In this document: positions 25,911 through 37,101 of the stretch, piece after piece | How positions within the stretch are numbered: position 1 is the stretch's first letter | How the letters are laid out: each line of letters starts with the position of its first letter | Assembly: GCA_001414345.1 (NCBI GenBank) | Contig: LLCB01000021.1 | Location: forward strand, 62,001 to 126,000 | Length of the DNA: 64,000 nt | Direction: 5' to 3' | Source: Hymenoscyphus infarciens | Lineage: Eukaryota; Ascomycota; Leotiomycetes; Helotiales; Helotiaceae | Position numbers and translations under genes: made by a program | Notes under the pieces: model-generated | Databases searched by the model: none | Told to the model about the DNA's origin: nothing | The model's input: the letters and a program-made list of their open reading frames with translations, nothing else

Positions 25911-28262
25911 CGAGAAGGTTAGAGTCTAAATCGTAGCTAACCCGAGTTTATAGATGCTTTATTTATTATAATATTATAAGCGAGACGAGATATCGAGATA
26001 TCGATTTTAGGTCCGAATCGTAACCGTAGATACTTGCAAAGAGACTTCGTTTCCACTTCTTTAATATTAAAAGCAAGTATTCGCGTCTGCTAAAAGAGTA
26101 TAGTCCGATCTGTCTAGTAGGTCGGAAAAAGTTTAAAGTTTAGTTCAAAAGTTTAAAAAGTTTAAAGGTTAGAGGTGAATTTAGAGTAGAGTCGGAAGTC
26201 GTTTAGTTAAGAGGTAGTAATAACTTAGTTAAGAGTATACTTCGAGAGCGTACTAATTTGTATCTGATTCGTATCCGATTTAAATTACTAAAAGAGTGTA
26301 GGTCTAAAAAAGTTTAGAATAAAAATTTAAAACTCGAAGGTGAATTTAGAGTAGAGTCGGAGGCAAATATTAAGAGGTAACGTTGTAGGTGACAGTGATG
26401 TCTTAGCTAAGAGTTTACTTCGAGGGTGTACCGATTCGTATCTGATTCGAAGAATTTAAATGAAAAAAAGTGAAAGTTCGTTTGAACTTAGGTCGGCAGG
26501 TATTCAGAGTAAAGTCTGAACCGAAAAGTCGATAATGTTGTAGATAATAGTAATAACTTAGCTAAGAGGTTACTATCCTTTCGAGAGTGTACTGATTCGT
26601 ATCTGAGTTGAATTTAGATGAAAAAGAACTTCTAGCTCTGCTAGAAGTGAAAGAAAGTAAGAAAGTAAAGACTATAAGACTCTTATTAGAGTTAGTAGGG
26701 TTTTAGCTGGTTAAATAAACTTAATACCGAAGTTAAAAAATGCTATCTAAAGTTTAGGATAAGTTTTAGCTAGTTAAAATAAAAAGAGTTGTTACTAAAT
26801 ATTATTAAAGTCTAAAATTTGTTGTTTAAGTATCTAGGGATAATAAAAGGGGTGGTTTCGGCTGGTTAAAAGAGTTGTTACCGAATGTTAAAAAATGCTA
26901 TCTGAAGTTTAGGATAATAAAAGGAGTAGTTTCGGCTGGTTAAAAGACGAAGTTGTTACCGAAGGTTATCAAAGTTTTGCTATCTAAAGTTTAAGATAAT
27001 AAAAGGGGTAGTTTCGGCGGGTTAAAGGCGAAGTTGTTACCGAGTTATCAAAGTTGAAATTATTATCTAACGTTTAAGACAATAAAAAAGAGGTATAGTT
27101 TTAGGTACGATATTTATTAATACTATTATATAAACTATGTTGCTTAGGCTTATAGGCTGCCTCGTTCTCTTTAGAGTACTTAAGAACTTAATTATCTTCT
27201 GATTTCAAAGAAAGAGTTACTATTAGATTATAGGGAGTTCGGTTCTATATTAGATAAGAAGAGAGAGGTATTTTAAACTAAAGTACTAATATCGATAGAT
27301 ATAGTCGTTTCTAAATATTCAGTGCTTTAGTATCTCTTCTTATCTAGAGTTGTCTTATCTTATATATAAAAGAACCTTTCTAATTCTAGTATTTCTCTAA
27401 GTATAGCTATACTTGAAAAGTAACCTTTTAAAGTTAGTAAAAGTTTCTTTAATATAATCTTCTTCTAATTCTACTTCTATCTCTTTTAGATAATATTCAG
27501 TTAGGATTAATAAAGATAATAATAACTTAGCTAAGAGCTCGCTTTTAAGTTTTATCTTAATAGAAAGTGTATTTCGACTGATTTATATCTGATTCGAGGT
27601 TTAAGAAGTAGTAAGAAGGTATTAGAGGTAGAGGCTTATAAGCGAAAGAGGTCTAAATTCGAGCTTTAAAAGCAAAGGAGTAATAATAAGAGTCGGATTA
27701 GTAAGGGTTTAGAGGTGTGATTAATCGTTTTATTCTTTATTTTTATACTATTATCTTATCTATCTATCGTCTATATAACGTCTAAATTCGAGAAGTCTCG
27801 ATTATCTCTTTAGAGAGAGAGCTAAGCTCTTATTATTTCAGTATACGAATTAGGTTAGAGAGGAATCGAATAAGAGGTATCTTTTAAAAAGAGAGGTAGC
27901 TCTAGAAGGTCGTTTAACACCTTATAGCAGAACTGGTTTAATATAAAGTTAAAAGAGAGAGGGTCTATAGACGTTAGAAGGAGAGGATCTGAAGATACTA
28001 GAGAGAGAGATCTGAAGATACTAGAAGAAGAGGATCCGAAGATACTAGAGAGAGGTTAGATGCTAGAAGAGAGTCTAATACTAGAGAGTAGTTAGATATT
28101 AGAAGAGAGTCTAATACTAGAGAGAGGTTAGATACTAGAAGGAGAGGATCTAAAGCTAGAGAGGGGTCTTAAGCTTAGTATTAATTCAAGAGTCGCTAGC
28201 GAGGGGTCTAGGAAGCTGTTTAAAGGGATTCGTAGAGTCGGTAGTAGAGAGGCTAGAATAGA
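25911..28262 (-). repeat. Interior of element B: degenerate tandem repeats
   Basis: Between the two hAT insertions the interior is repetitive. Three or four units of 74-83 bp start with ATAATAAAAGG at 26840, 26914, 26996 and about 27080, with shared TTTCGGCTGGTTAAA and TTGTTACCGA motifs. A longer diverged unit ends GTATCTGATTCG near 26270, 26450 and 26610. A third set of short units based on GGATCTGAAGATACTAGAGA fills about 27960-28150. RIP is milder here than in the neighbouring hAT copies, as CA, TG and CG dinucleotides persist. No protein domain is seen. Confidence 0.65.
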
Positions 28263-28270
28263 AGTAAGGT

Positions 28271-31200
28271 TAGTGTTTTAGGTTTCCTCGTCTTAGTTAG
28301 CCTAGCACTCTAGAGAGGATAGGCTACCCCTTTCTATTAGGAAAGGAGAGGATAGGCTAATTTTACTTATAGGCTAGGCTAAATTAAGTAAGAGAGATAC
28401 TAAATTTAGATAAGAGAGATAAAGAAGACTAAAAGAGGGAGCTAGGTAAAGAGAGGTACTAGAGAGGATAGGATAAAATAAGAAGTATAAGTAAAAAATA
28501 TTAAAATAAGTAAAAAGTAATAAAAAGTACTAATATTATAGACTAATTTAAGAAGTATTAAAAATAATAATATTATTAAAGCTATTAAAAGACGAGATAT
28601 TATACCTAAATTATAGTATTATCCTAGTAGATTAGTAATAACCTAATTCTCTTTATCTTATTACTTATTTTCTAAGTCCTTTTCTCTCTACTTCTCTTAT
28701 AACTTTTAGTTTATAATAATCTATACTTAAAGGTACTAAGTTACTTCTATTATATTAGGTTAAAGGTGATTCCTTTACCTTATAATAAGTAGTTTAGCTT
28801 AAGAGAATACTCTTTTATAATTACTACTTATTATAGGAATTAAAGCTATATTTAATCCTAATTAAGTAAGGTAATATATAGCTTTTAACTTAAGTATATA
28901 ATACTAGTATTAAGATAAACTTTTATATATATTAAAGTAGAAGAGCTTTTAGTAGAACTACGTATTAAGAGGATTATCCTCTATAGAGTTATATATTATA
29001 ACTATATTTATATCTCTTTTAAAGTTGTCTAGTAACCAAGCCTTTTTACCTCTAGTATTATTATCTTAAGGTATTATAAGATCCTTATATTCTACCTAAA
29101 CCTCTCTAATATATTTATTAGCTTATAATATCTATAAATCTAGATAGTTTATATCTTTCTACTAACTTATATTTCTCTACTTATACTAAAACTACTTAAA
29201 CTTTATCTTAGAAGTAGTTATAATTAAGGTATAATATATTAAAGTATTCTTAGTTTTAAAAAAGTATTTATTAATCTTTATCTAGTAATTATTAGAGTAT
29301 TAGTAGATATAATCTTTATTATCTTATATCTTAAATTTATCTTATATATTACATATATACTCTACTAATCTATTTAAGATAACAAGATAATTAGAAGCTA
29401 TATCTTAATTAGTAGACTATTTAATACTTTATATATATATTATATAGTTATAAAAAGGCTTTAGAATTTATATAACTTCTTTAAGAGTATCTTAATTACT
29501 AGAAGTAAGGATATTATAAGATAATTAAGTATTATAATCGTCTTATTATCGTTTAGCTTAAACAGCTTTTACCTTATAATTACTCTTATAAATAGTACTA
29601 GAGTTATATAAGTAAAATAAGTCGATTTAGCTCTATACTTATAAGGTATATTAGATTATAGAATAGAAAGAATTCTACTAAGTAGTATTATCTTCTACTA
29701 ATTATAAGTAATTATAAGACTTCTTAAAAGCTATAGAATCGTTCTCTATAACTTAGAATTATTAATACTATTAAAGTAATCTCATAATATAATAGATAAT
29801 ATTATAAAGCTTATTAATAGAGTTACGCTTTCACTAGGTATTTAGCTTCTTAATTAAATTAGAATTTAATCTAGTACTATTACTTTCTACCTTAAAGGTA
29901 TTAAATTCAGCCTTATAAAAGAAGGCTTTCGCTTTAAGATTTATAACATATCTAAGGTATTATAAATATTATGCTTTTTATTATTTAAGAGTAAGATAAG
30001 ATAAGAACCTCTTAGTAATAATATCTAGATAAGTATTATTATTTAGTATATTATTAATTATAAACTAGCCTACTTTATACTCTATATTATACTCCTTAAT
30101 AACTTATATAACTAACTCTACTTAATTCTCTCTTATATAGACGCTTTTAAGTTATTAGATTATAATAAGAGTCTAAAAGTAATACCTAAAGTTAGCTAGA
30201 AAGTACTAACTTTTAAGGCTTAAGAGTCTATAAAACTAGGACTTTTTAGTTAAGCTTAGAGTTTATTTTCTTAATAACTATTATACTTATTTATAATATT
30301 TTTATATTATTAAATAGCCCTAGTTTAGAGCTATTTAGAAGTATAAAAACATTATAAAGAAGTATAGTAGTTATTAAGAAAATAAATTATTAGTTCTAAA
30401 CTAGTTTATAATATTTTAAGAATACTAAGACCTATTATCTAGCTAGGATTAGAGCTTATATACGCTCTAATATCTTAGACTTAAGTTATATTATATAATT
30501 AAAATTAAATTAATAATACTATTAAAGTAATAACTTTTTAGATATTTAAGTAGTATATTATAAGAGCTACTTAAATATCTAAAAAGGAATTAAATTAGTA
30601 TAGTAGATAATAAGAAAATAATATTAATAAAAGAGATAGGCTTATATATATAAGGCTAGGAATAACACTACTTACTAACTAGTTTCTTCTACTTTTGTTT
30701 ATATAGTATATTACTACTCTTATTAGTATAAGATAATTAAGTAACGTTTAGAGATTAAAAGAGAAGTATATCTTACTAATTACTTAGTATAGGTCCTCTT
30801 TTATATACTACTTCTAATATTTAAATATATTAATAATCTACTCTTATATTATACTAGAAAAGCTAGAGAGTAACTTATAAATAAAAGAGTATATAGTCTA
30901 GAAAAGCTTTATAAATATACTACTAATAGTAATAGATATTAATAATTAGTATACTATAATCTAAGTAATTAACATATTCTTAAAAAGTTTAAATTTAATA
31001 GCTAAGATAAGATTTACTACTCTCTTCTTCTCTTTATAAGTTATTGTATTTATAATATTATTAATAGCCTCCTCTTTTATTAAATACTCTTATAGAGTCT
31101 TCCTACTACTCTTTATAATACTATACTTAATTTAAAGATATGTTACTTTATTCTCTAAATTTATTATAAGATACTAAACCTTAGAATACTAAATATACTC

Positions 31201-32233
31201 TTAAAAGCGTCTATTATACTAGTATTAACTTTTAGAGTTAGGATCTTAAAGTTATTAGTATATTAATTATAAATACTCTCTCTTAAAGGTTTAAACTAAC
31301 CTTTACTTATATAGATTAATTCTAAAGTATATTTCTAGTACTATATACTCTTCTTTAACTTTTTAGGTTTATATAGATTATACTTAATATAGTAAAAGTA
31401 ACCTCTCTTTTCTTAATACTCTCTAGAGATTTAAGCTAATATAAGCTTAAATATAGTATTATCTACTACTACTTTAAGTATATATATTAATAGTACTTCC
31501 TACTTAGAGAGTATAAGTGTTTTACTAAATATTGCTATTATAAGATTAGATTTACTATTATTAATAATAATCGCCTTAAATAATTAAAAAGGAGAAGAGG
31601 TAGATTAAGAAGAGGTAGATTAAGAAGAGGTAGACTAAGAAGGGATAGGTATTTAAGTACTAGCTAGGCTAAGACGTCTATAGAAAAAAGAGTAGTTTAT
31701 ATTAGTAATAATTAAGATAATAAATAATAAGAGAAGTAATATATAATATATATATCTTATATTATTATATAATATAAGTATTAGAGGGTATAATTAATAT
31801 TATTAATATATTGTCTAGAAACTAGTTAAGGCTTAAATATAAATAAGAGTAAATAGTACTAAATTAAGTACTCTACTAAGTACTTAATTTACTATAGTAA
31901 AACCTCTATTTTTAAGTACTAATTAGAGACTAATATTATATACTTTTCTTAGATAGTACTACTTCTGCTAAATCTACTAATAATACTATAAATAATATAT
32001 TTAAAGCTAGTATATACCTTGCCTAGCCTCCTCTATAGGCTAGGAAAGGCTACCTTAATACTTTAGATAGAAAAGAATAGATAGAACAAATTTTAGAATA
32101 GAATCAGAGTAGCTAGGAGAAGTAATATATTAGAATAAGATTAGGTAGAATAGTCTTAAAATAGAGGTAGAAAGGAGAAGGATTATTAAGAAAGAATAGA
32201 ATAATAGATTAGACGAGGAAACCTAAAATACTA
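28271..32233. mobile_element. hAT DNA transposon, copy 2 of family hAT-B
   Basis: 3963 bp in the same orientation as copy 1, starting TAGTGTTTTAGG and ending CCTAAAATACTA (C-to-T and G-to-A changes at the tips). It is flanked by the perfect 8 bp duplication AGTAAGGT (28263-28270 and 32234-32241). The unoccupied target is present in related elements at about 50640-50650 and 51410-51420. The 47 bp-arm hairpin is at 30260-30306 and 30342-30388. Confidence 0.92.
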
Positions 32234-32277
32234 AGTAAGGTTAAGAAGTCTAATAAGAAGAGTGACCTTTAGTTTAA

Positions 32278-32582
32278 TATAATAATAAAGTAGAAGTAGA
32301 GTAGAGAAGTAGTCTATTTATAGTTATTAACGCGAAAACTAAAGATAAAGAGCGAAGATAGCTCTAAACGATACTAATATATAAGAGATACGAAACTAAA
32401 CAACGATATATATCAGCTAATATAAAAGCCCGAACCTTACGAAGTACGTCCGAAAGTCTAGATAGACGTACGAACGTACGTAACCTTTCTAAATTAGATA
32501 ATATAAAATAACAACTACTGAAAGCTAATATATACGGTATATACTACGTAATATCGGCTATATAAGACGATATACTATTATA
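32278..32582 (-). repeat. 5' LTR of element B
   Basis: 305 bp, starting TATAATAATAAAG (TGTAATAATAAGG before RIP) and ending CTATTATA, directly followed by the duplication ACTAC. It is unbroken and reads through ACGTAATATCGGCTATATAAG, the junction that is split in the left LTR. Confidence 0.9.
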
Positions 32583-32623
32583 ACTACTAATATACTAGTA
32601 CTCTAGTTTATTAAGAGAAAGCG

Positions 32624-32789
32624 TATAATAATAAGTTAGAAGTAGAGTAGAGAAGTAGTCTATTCGTAGTTATTAACGCGAAAACTAAAGATAAAGAGCG
32701 AAGATAGCTCTAAACGATACTAATATATAGGATTCTGCCAGGCGGTGAGGAGTCACGTGACAGGTCTGAAACCAGAACTGACTATTATA
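32624..32789 (-). mobile_element. Solo LTR
   Basis: 166 bp, starting TATAATAATAAG and ending CTATTATA, flanked by the 5 bp duplication AAGCG (32619-32623 and 32790-32794). Most of it matches the LTR of element C (48053 and 51454), but its final segment differs. The stretch about 32732-32775 is hardly RIP-mutated. Solo LTRs usually arise by recombination between the two LTRs of one insertion. Confidence 0.85.
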
Positions 32790-32794
32790 AAGCG

Positions 32795-33673
32795 CTTCTA
32801 AGAAGACCTAGTTATTATAAGAAGGTATATAAAAGAGTATCTTATCTATAGTATATATAAAGCTAATAGTTAGAGTAAGAGTAAGAGACTATTACGAATA
32901 AAGCTATTACGAAGTAGCTTACGAAGTAGAAAGTAGATAGTATAGAAGTAGATTAATTTATTATATTTATTATTTTTTAGTATATTAATATATTAAAACT
33001 AATAAATAATAGAAATATTTAGCTAACTAGAATATCTCTCTTTTCTAATCTAAATACCTCTCTTTTAGTAAGAGAGGTAAATTAGTTCTTTTGAATTAAT
33101 TAGAGAGTAAAATAGTTCTTTTGAATTAATTAGAGAGTAAATTAGTTAATTACTATATAATTAATAAAGCTTCGTTTTAAATTTTAAATTCGACGCTTTT
33201 ACTTACTTCTACTCTCTCTTTCTCTAATCTTTTCAATATAGATAGATTCTTCTAAGTTACTTCGAAAGTAAGGAATTTAGAAGCTTATCTATAGACGCGT
33301 ATATATATATAAGCGCGCGAAGTAGTAAACTTTGCTTAAAACGTCGAATTTCGTTACTTATTTATTTAAAAGAAGCGATTTTATAAAAGTAGAGAATTAG
33401 CGAAAAAAGAAGAGAGTAGTTAGATAATCGCATAATATAAAGCTATTTCTAAATACTAAGAGTACTAACTATTTCTTAAAAGAAGATACGTAACCTCTAT
33501 AGCCTCTTAAAATACTTTAAAACTATAAAGCTAGCGCCTATAGTACTTACTTCTCTTAGAAAGAGTTCGATTACTATTATCAAATTCCACTTTTTAATCC
33601 TAGCTAGCTTACTTACAGGGATAAAAACCCTTGTTAGAGTATACTAGATATATTAAGAGAGTGTTCTAGATAC
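32795..33673. other. AT-rich RIP-mutated DNA without identified element
   Basis: Contains the right member (33022-33167) of the inverted repeat pair that flanks element B. Otherwise TpA-rich and without frames or clear element ends. A more GC-containing patch occurs at 33280-33320. Confidence 0.5.
33022..33167 (-). repeat. Right member of the inverted repeat pair outside element B
   Basis: Reverse complement of 7866-7978, with an internal tandem duplication of about 30 bp between roughly 33080 and 33140. Confidence 0.6.
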
Positions 33674-34085
33674 TTATCTTGCTTTCGTAGAGAGAGTGCT
33701 ATAGAGAGTCGAAGTTGAGTGTTCCCACTCTAATAACCCAACCCCTCTCAAAGCCCCAATCGTCTCCGCCGTCCACTCCTGACACCTCCTCAACGGCTCT
33801 GTGGGGTAAATCTTCTTCGCGCTCTCAACTTGTTTCCTCGGCGGACAACCTAGAAACCCCTTCAACAACGCGCCTAACACTTCCATAATCCTCTCTCTTA
33901 ACAACACCCAGGAACTCCTTTCTCCCACCGAAATTCTCCGTCAACTCGGGTTGTATCTCTTTTCTGTGTTCAAAATCCATTCCGGTCTGGATGTTTCCCG
34001 TGACTTGGTAGAGGAATCCGGTTTTGGGGCCGGACTCGTGGGTTTCGAGACCTATGTAATCTACTAGATAGACTTTGTAGGACAT
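33674..34085 (-). pseudogene. Frameshifted remnant of a small conserved fungal protein gene
   Basis: The start ATG is at 34085. The first frame reads MSYKVYLVDYIGLE and continues to a stop at 33825. A second frame carries on the same protein with CPPRKQVES and PTEPLRRCQEWTAE. The switch falls at about 33840-33860. Together they resemble a family of roughly 120-residue fungal proteins of unknown function that I recall as starting MSYKVYLVDY and carrying an RRCQEW motif; this match is from memory. The stretch after YIGL also looks shorter than usual, so an internal deletion is possible. An intron cannot explain the switch, as there is no room for one. The remnant sits between two RIP blocks. 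Confidence 0.6.
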
Positions 34086-34745
34086 TGTGCTTGGATGTGG
34101 GAAGTTGGAAGGCTAGCGTAGGTAGGTTGCAGTATGTTGATTGCCAACAAACATCCGGAATAGAGAATTAGCTGCACGTAAGTTTACACGGGCCATGTAG
34201 CAATTCATTATTCGAAGGTTCCATTTCAATTCCGCAGCGAATGTCAGAAATACCAGAGAATGAAGACGTTGTTTAGCTTTGCATTTTACCTATCTTGTAC
34301 CTTCTCCTAATACCTTGGTCACTTGACTTTGGATTGGCAAGGCGAGCTGATAGGATAGCTCTCTGGTGATACCTTCTTTTCACTGATTCAGACAGTTGCC
34401 TTGCTTGTTTATCTGAAACTGGTACAGAAGAAATGCCAACTTCGCACCCCCGACATCCAACTTGGTCCTTGCAATTGTACCGGTATTCCGGCGTTCTCGC
34501 TATAAATCAGAGGAGCATAAAGATTCAGAGACTTATATTTGTTCATATAACAACATGGCAACATAGCGGCAATGCCGTCTTCTCCTAGGTAAATTTAGAA
34601 GCAATGCGTTTTGGAAATGCAATTCGAGACCGAGAAATCGAAAGACAAGATGACTGAGCAGGTAGTAATCGCTTCTCTCGTGTTGGATTCCCCACTTGGG
34701 GAGGACGAGAAAAGAGGCGCATGAAACGGTACGATCTCAGCCTCC
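34086..34745. other. Flank between gene remnant and second hAT-A copy; no gene seen
   Basis: Ordinary composition, no frame of note. It would be the upstream region of the 34085 remnant. Ends with the 8 bp duplication TCGTGCAC at 34746-34753. Confidence 0.5.
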
Positions 34746-34753
34746 TCGTGCAC

Positions 34754-37093
34754 TAGGGATGTTAGCTTTACGAAAAGCTAAGGTGCAATACGAATAAAGC
34801 ATAAAGTAAGGCTAAATAAGCTATATGCTTTATTATATTACTAAGAGTTTTATAAGCTAATAAGAAGCCTCTATTTCCTATCACATGCTAGTACTTGCTC
34901 TACTTACTTAAAAATTTTTATACTTTAAGAGTTCTTTCTTAAAATAACATTTTCTTATAATAGTATAAATATTAGCTTATAGTACTCCTATAATATTAAA
35001 CTAAAGAGCCTATAACCTCGATACTAAAGTAAAAGCCTAATTTATTAAGATAGAGAATATTAGAGGTGTTAATAAAGCTAAATATCGGTTCTATAGTCTT
35101 ACTAGAGCCTAGAATATAACTACCTTCTATAAGCGCTATCTTAAGAAGTACTTAATATACTTAGTAGAGAAGGCGAATAGAGCTCTAGTATCTACTCCTT
35201 TAGGTATTAAGAAGTTTCTTTATATAAAAGAAAGCTCTACTAAAGATGTCTTCGCTATAGCTATCTTTACCTTAACTACTAACTTTATATAGTTTAAGAT
35301 ACTATAGTAGAAAGAGTTCTTTAAGCTAGTAAATTTTAAGCCTCTAAATTAGTAGATACTCTTAACTTAGCTTCTTAATAAGTATTATAATAAGGTAAAA
35401 GAATAAGTATAAGAAGTTACTAATAAAGCTTCTTACCTCTAGATTATTAGTAATAGCTCTTCTAATATCTTAAAAGATTATATTAAAAATACCTCCTTTC
35501 TAACCTCTAATAGTATATTATATTACTAGAAAAATACATTAGTTAGTACTATTAAAGCTAGTATAGATTAAATAGCGGTAAATATATAAAAGTATATACT
35601 TAAGATTATATAGAATAACCTTTATAGATGAACCTCCTTCTCTACTAATACTGATTCTACTTAGTATAAAGTTTAGAAGATTCTTTACATCTCTTTAGAG
35701 ACCTCTTACATTTACTATATCTCTTATAATTCTTATAGTCTTTAACTTATTTTTAAAGATCTCTTCTAGCTAGGAAAGAATACTAATAAATAATAGATTA
35801 AGAGTAAGATAGAGGTGTTTAATTATAAGGGTTTTATAGCTTTATTATCTTTCTTTTCTCGCTTATATAAAGAGCTAGGCTTTCTTCGATCTTATATATT
35901 TATAACTACTAGTAAAGTTTGTACTATTATCTAAACTATTAAAATACGCTAGAGTACTATATATTATTAGCTCGAATCTATTAAATCGTCTAAACTCGTA
36001 TTATAAATATATATAGTTTTAGAGAGAGCGACGATAGACTAGTATATACTTTTATAGAGTAATACTTAGTAGTAGAAACTTAAAGCGCTTATATTTATAG
36101 TAAAGCCTATTTATACTTTATAGAAGATGTCTAAATTAAATCGTACTCGGCTTTACTTTATATATCCTCGCTAGATTAAACTTAATTCTTACTTCTAATA
36201 GTTTAGCGCTAATAGCATGTCTTTTTAGTCTTCTTTAATCTCTAAATACTTCTGCTAAATTGGTTATAACAACTGAGAATCTTATATAGAGAAGTAGCTT
36301 TTACCTATTTATTTAGTAGTATATATACTAATACTAGAGAATTAAAGGTAGGATCTTTTACTAAAGTATAAGGAGTAAATAGAAACGTTTATTTAAGAGT
36401 TAGCTAGCCTAGATAGGTATATATAATACTTAGATTATATTACTTTAAAAGGTGCTTTTAACATTATAAGACTATACTAGGTTAAGTTTATAGATAATCT
36501 AAAGGCCTTTTAGAGCACTAGTGTTTATATAACCCTTATTTTCTTACTAGAATTATAGCTAATTATAATAGAGAATCTACACCTTAGACCTTTTAAAACT
36601 AGCTCTTAAACTTCTTAATACTACTATGAATTCTATATTATCTAAATAATCTTTCTCTATATAAAACTTCTTATAAACTCAGCTCTAAGCTCGTATATAG
36701 CTTAATCGAATAGATAAGCTTATCTTTATCTATATAAATTATAGAAGTTTATACTATATAAGCGGCGAAACCGATTAAGATAAAGTAGTATAGAAGTAGG
36801 ATAGAGAGGATATATTACTAAATATAAAGGATTTACTCCTAGATAATAATATATATAACGAAGATAAAGATAAAGATAACAGGAGTAATGACGAATTTAG
36901 GAATAGCTTTAATTATTCTATATAATTATAATATAAATCATTACTTTTTATACTAAAAGGCTATATTTCAGTACTATATTTATATACTTTTATACCTAAA
37001 ATTTATCCTATAATAACGCCAACAGCTATATTACGCTTTACGCTAAATAAGCGTTTCGTATTGCTTTACGAAACGTAAGAATAAGCATCCCTA
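34754..37093 (+). mobile_element. hAT DNA transposon, copy 2 of family hAT-A (inverted)
   Basis: 2340 bp, starting TAGGGATG and ending CATCCCTA, flanked by the perfect duplication TCGTGCAC (34746-34753 and 37094-37101). It is the inverted counterpart of 127-2466, with identical length. Transposase remnants read on the plus strand. Confidence 0.92.
34990..36850 (+). pseudogene. hAT transposase remnant (DUF659-like)
   Basis: Reading through the RIP stops on the plus strand gives segments that resemble fungal hAT transposases. Around 35445-35490 a stretch reads ISNSSSNILKDYIKN-like, comparable to the TSDESTNISKD-type segment. Around 36100-36140 a stretch reads FIVKPIYTL, stop, KMSKLN, comparable to LKPIHEAQKMSESN. 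The stop and the K-L pair are each one G-to-A or C-to-T step from Q, E and S. The family comparison is from memory. No intact frame remains and the limits are approximate. Confidence 0.65.
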
Positions 37094-37101
37094 TCGTGCA
37101 C

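Larger units (their letters stand above)
8096..32582 (-). mobile_element. LTR retroelement B (outer element), carrying nested insertions
   Basis: Seen: the 5 bp duplication ACTAC flanks it at 8091-8095 and 32583-32587. The right LTR is 32278-32582 (305 bp). The left LTR is 8096-8352 continued at 21796-21823, split by a later insertion; it lacks about 20 bp relative to the right LTR. A polypurine tract, read on the minus strand, abuts the left LTR (complement of 21824-21836), which sets the orientation. Three blocks sit inside: 8353-21795, 21940-25902 and 28271-32233. Without these and their duplications it is about 3.1 kb. The interior (21824-21931, 25911-28262, 32242-32277) has tandem repeats but no recognisable coding domain, so it is probably non-autonomous. 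Confidence 0.85.
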
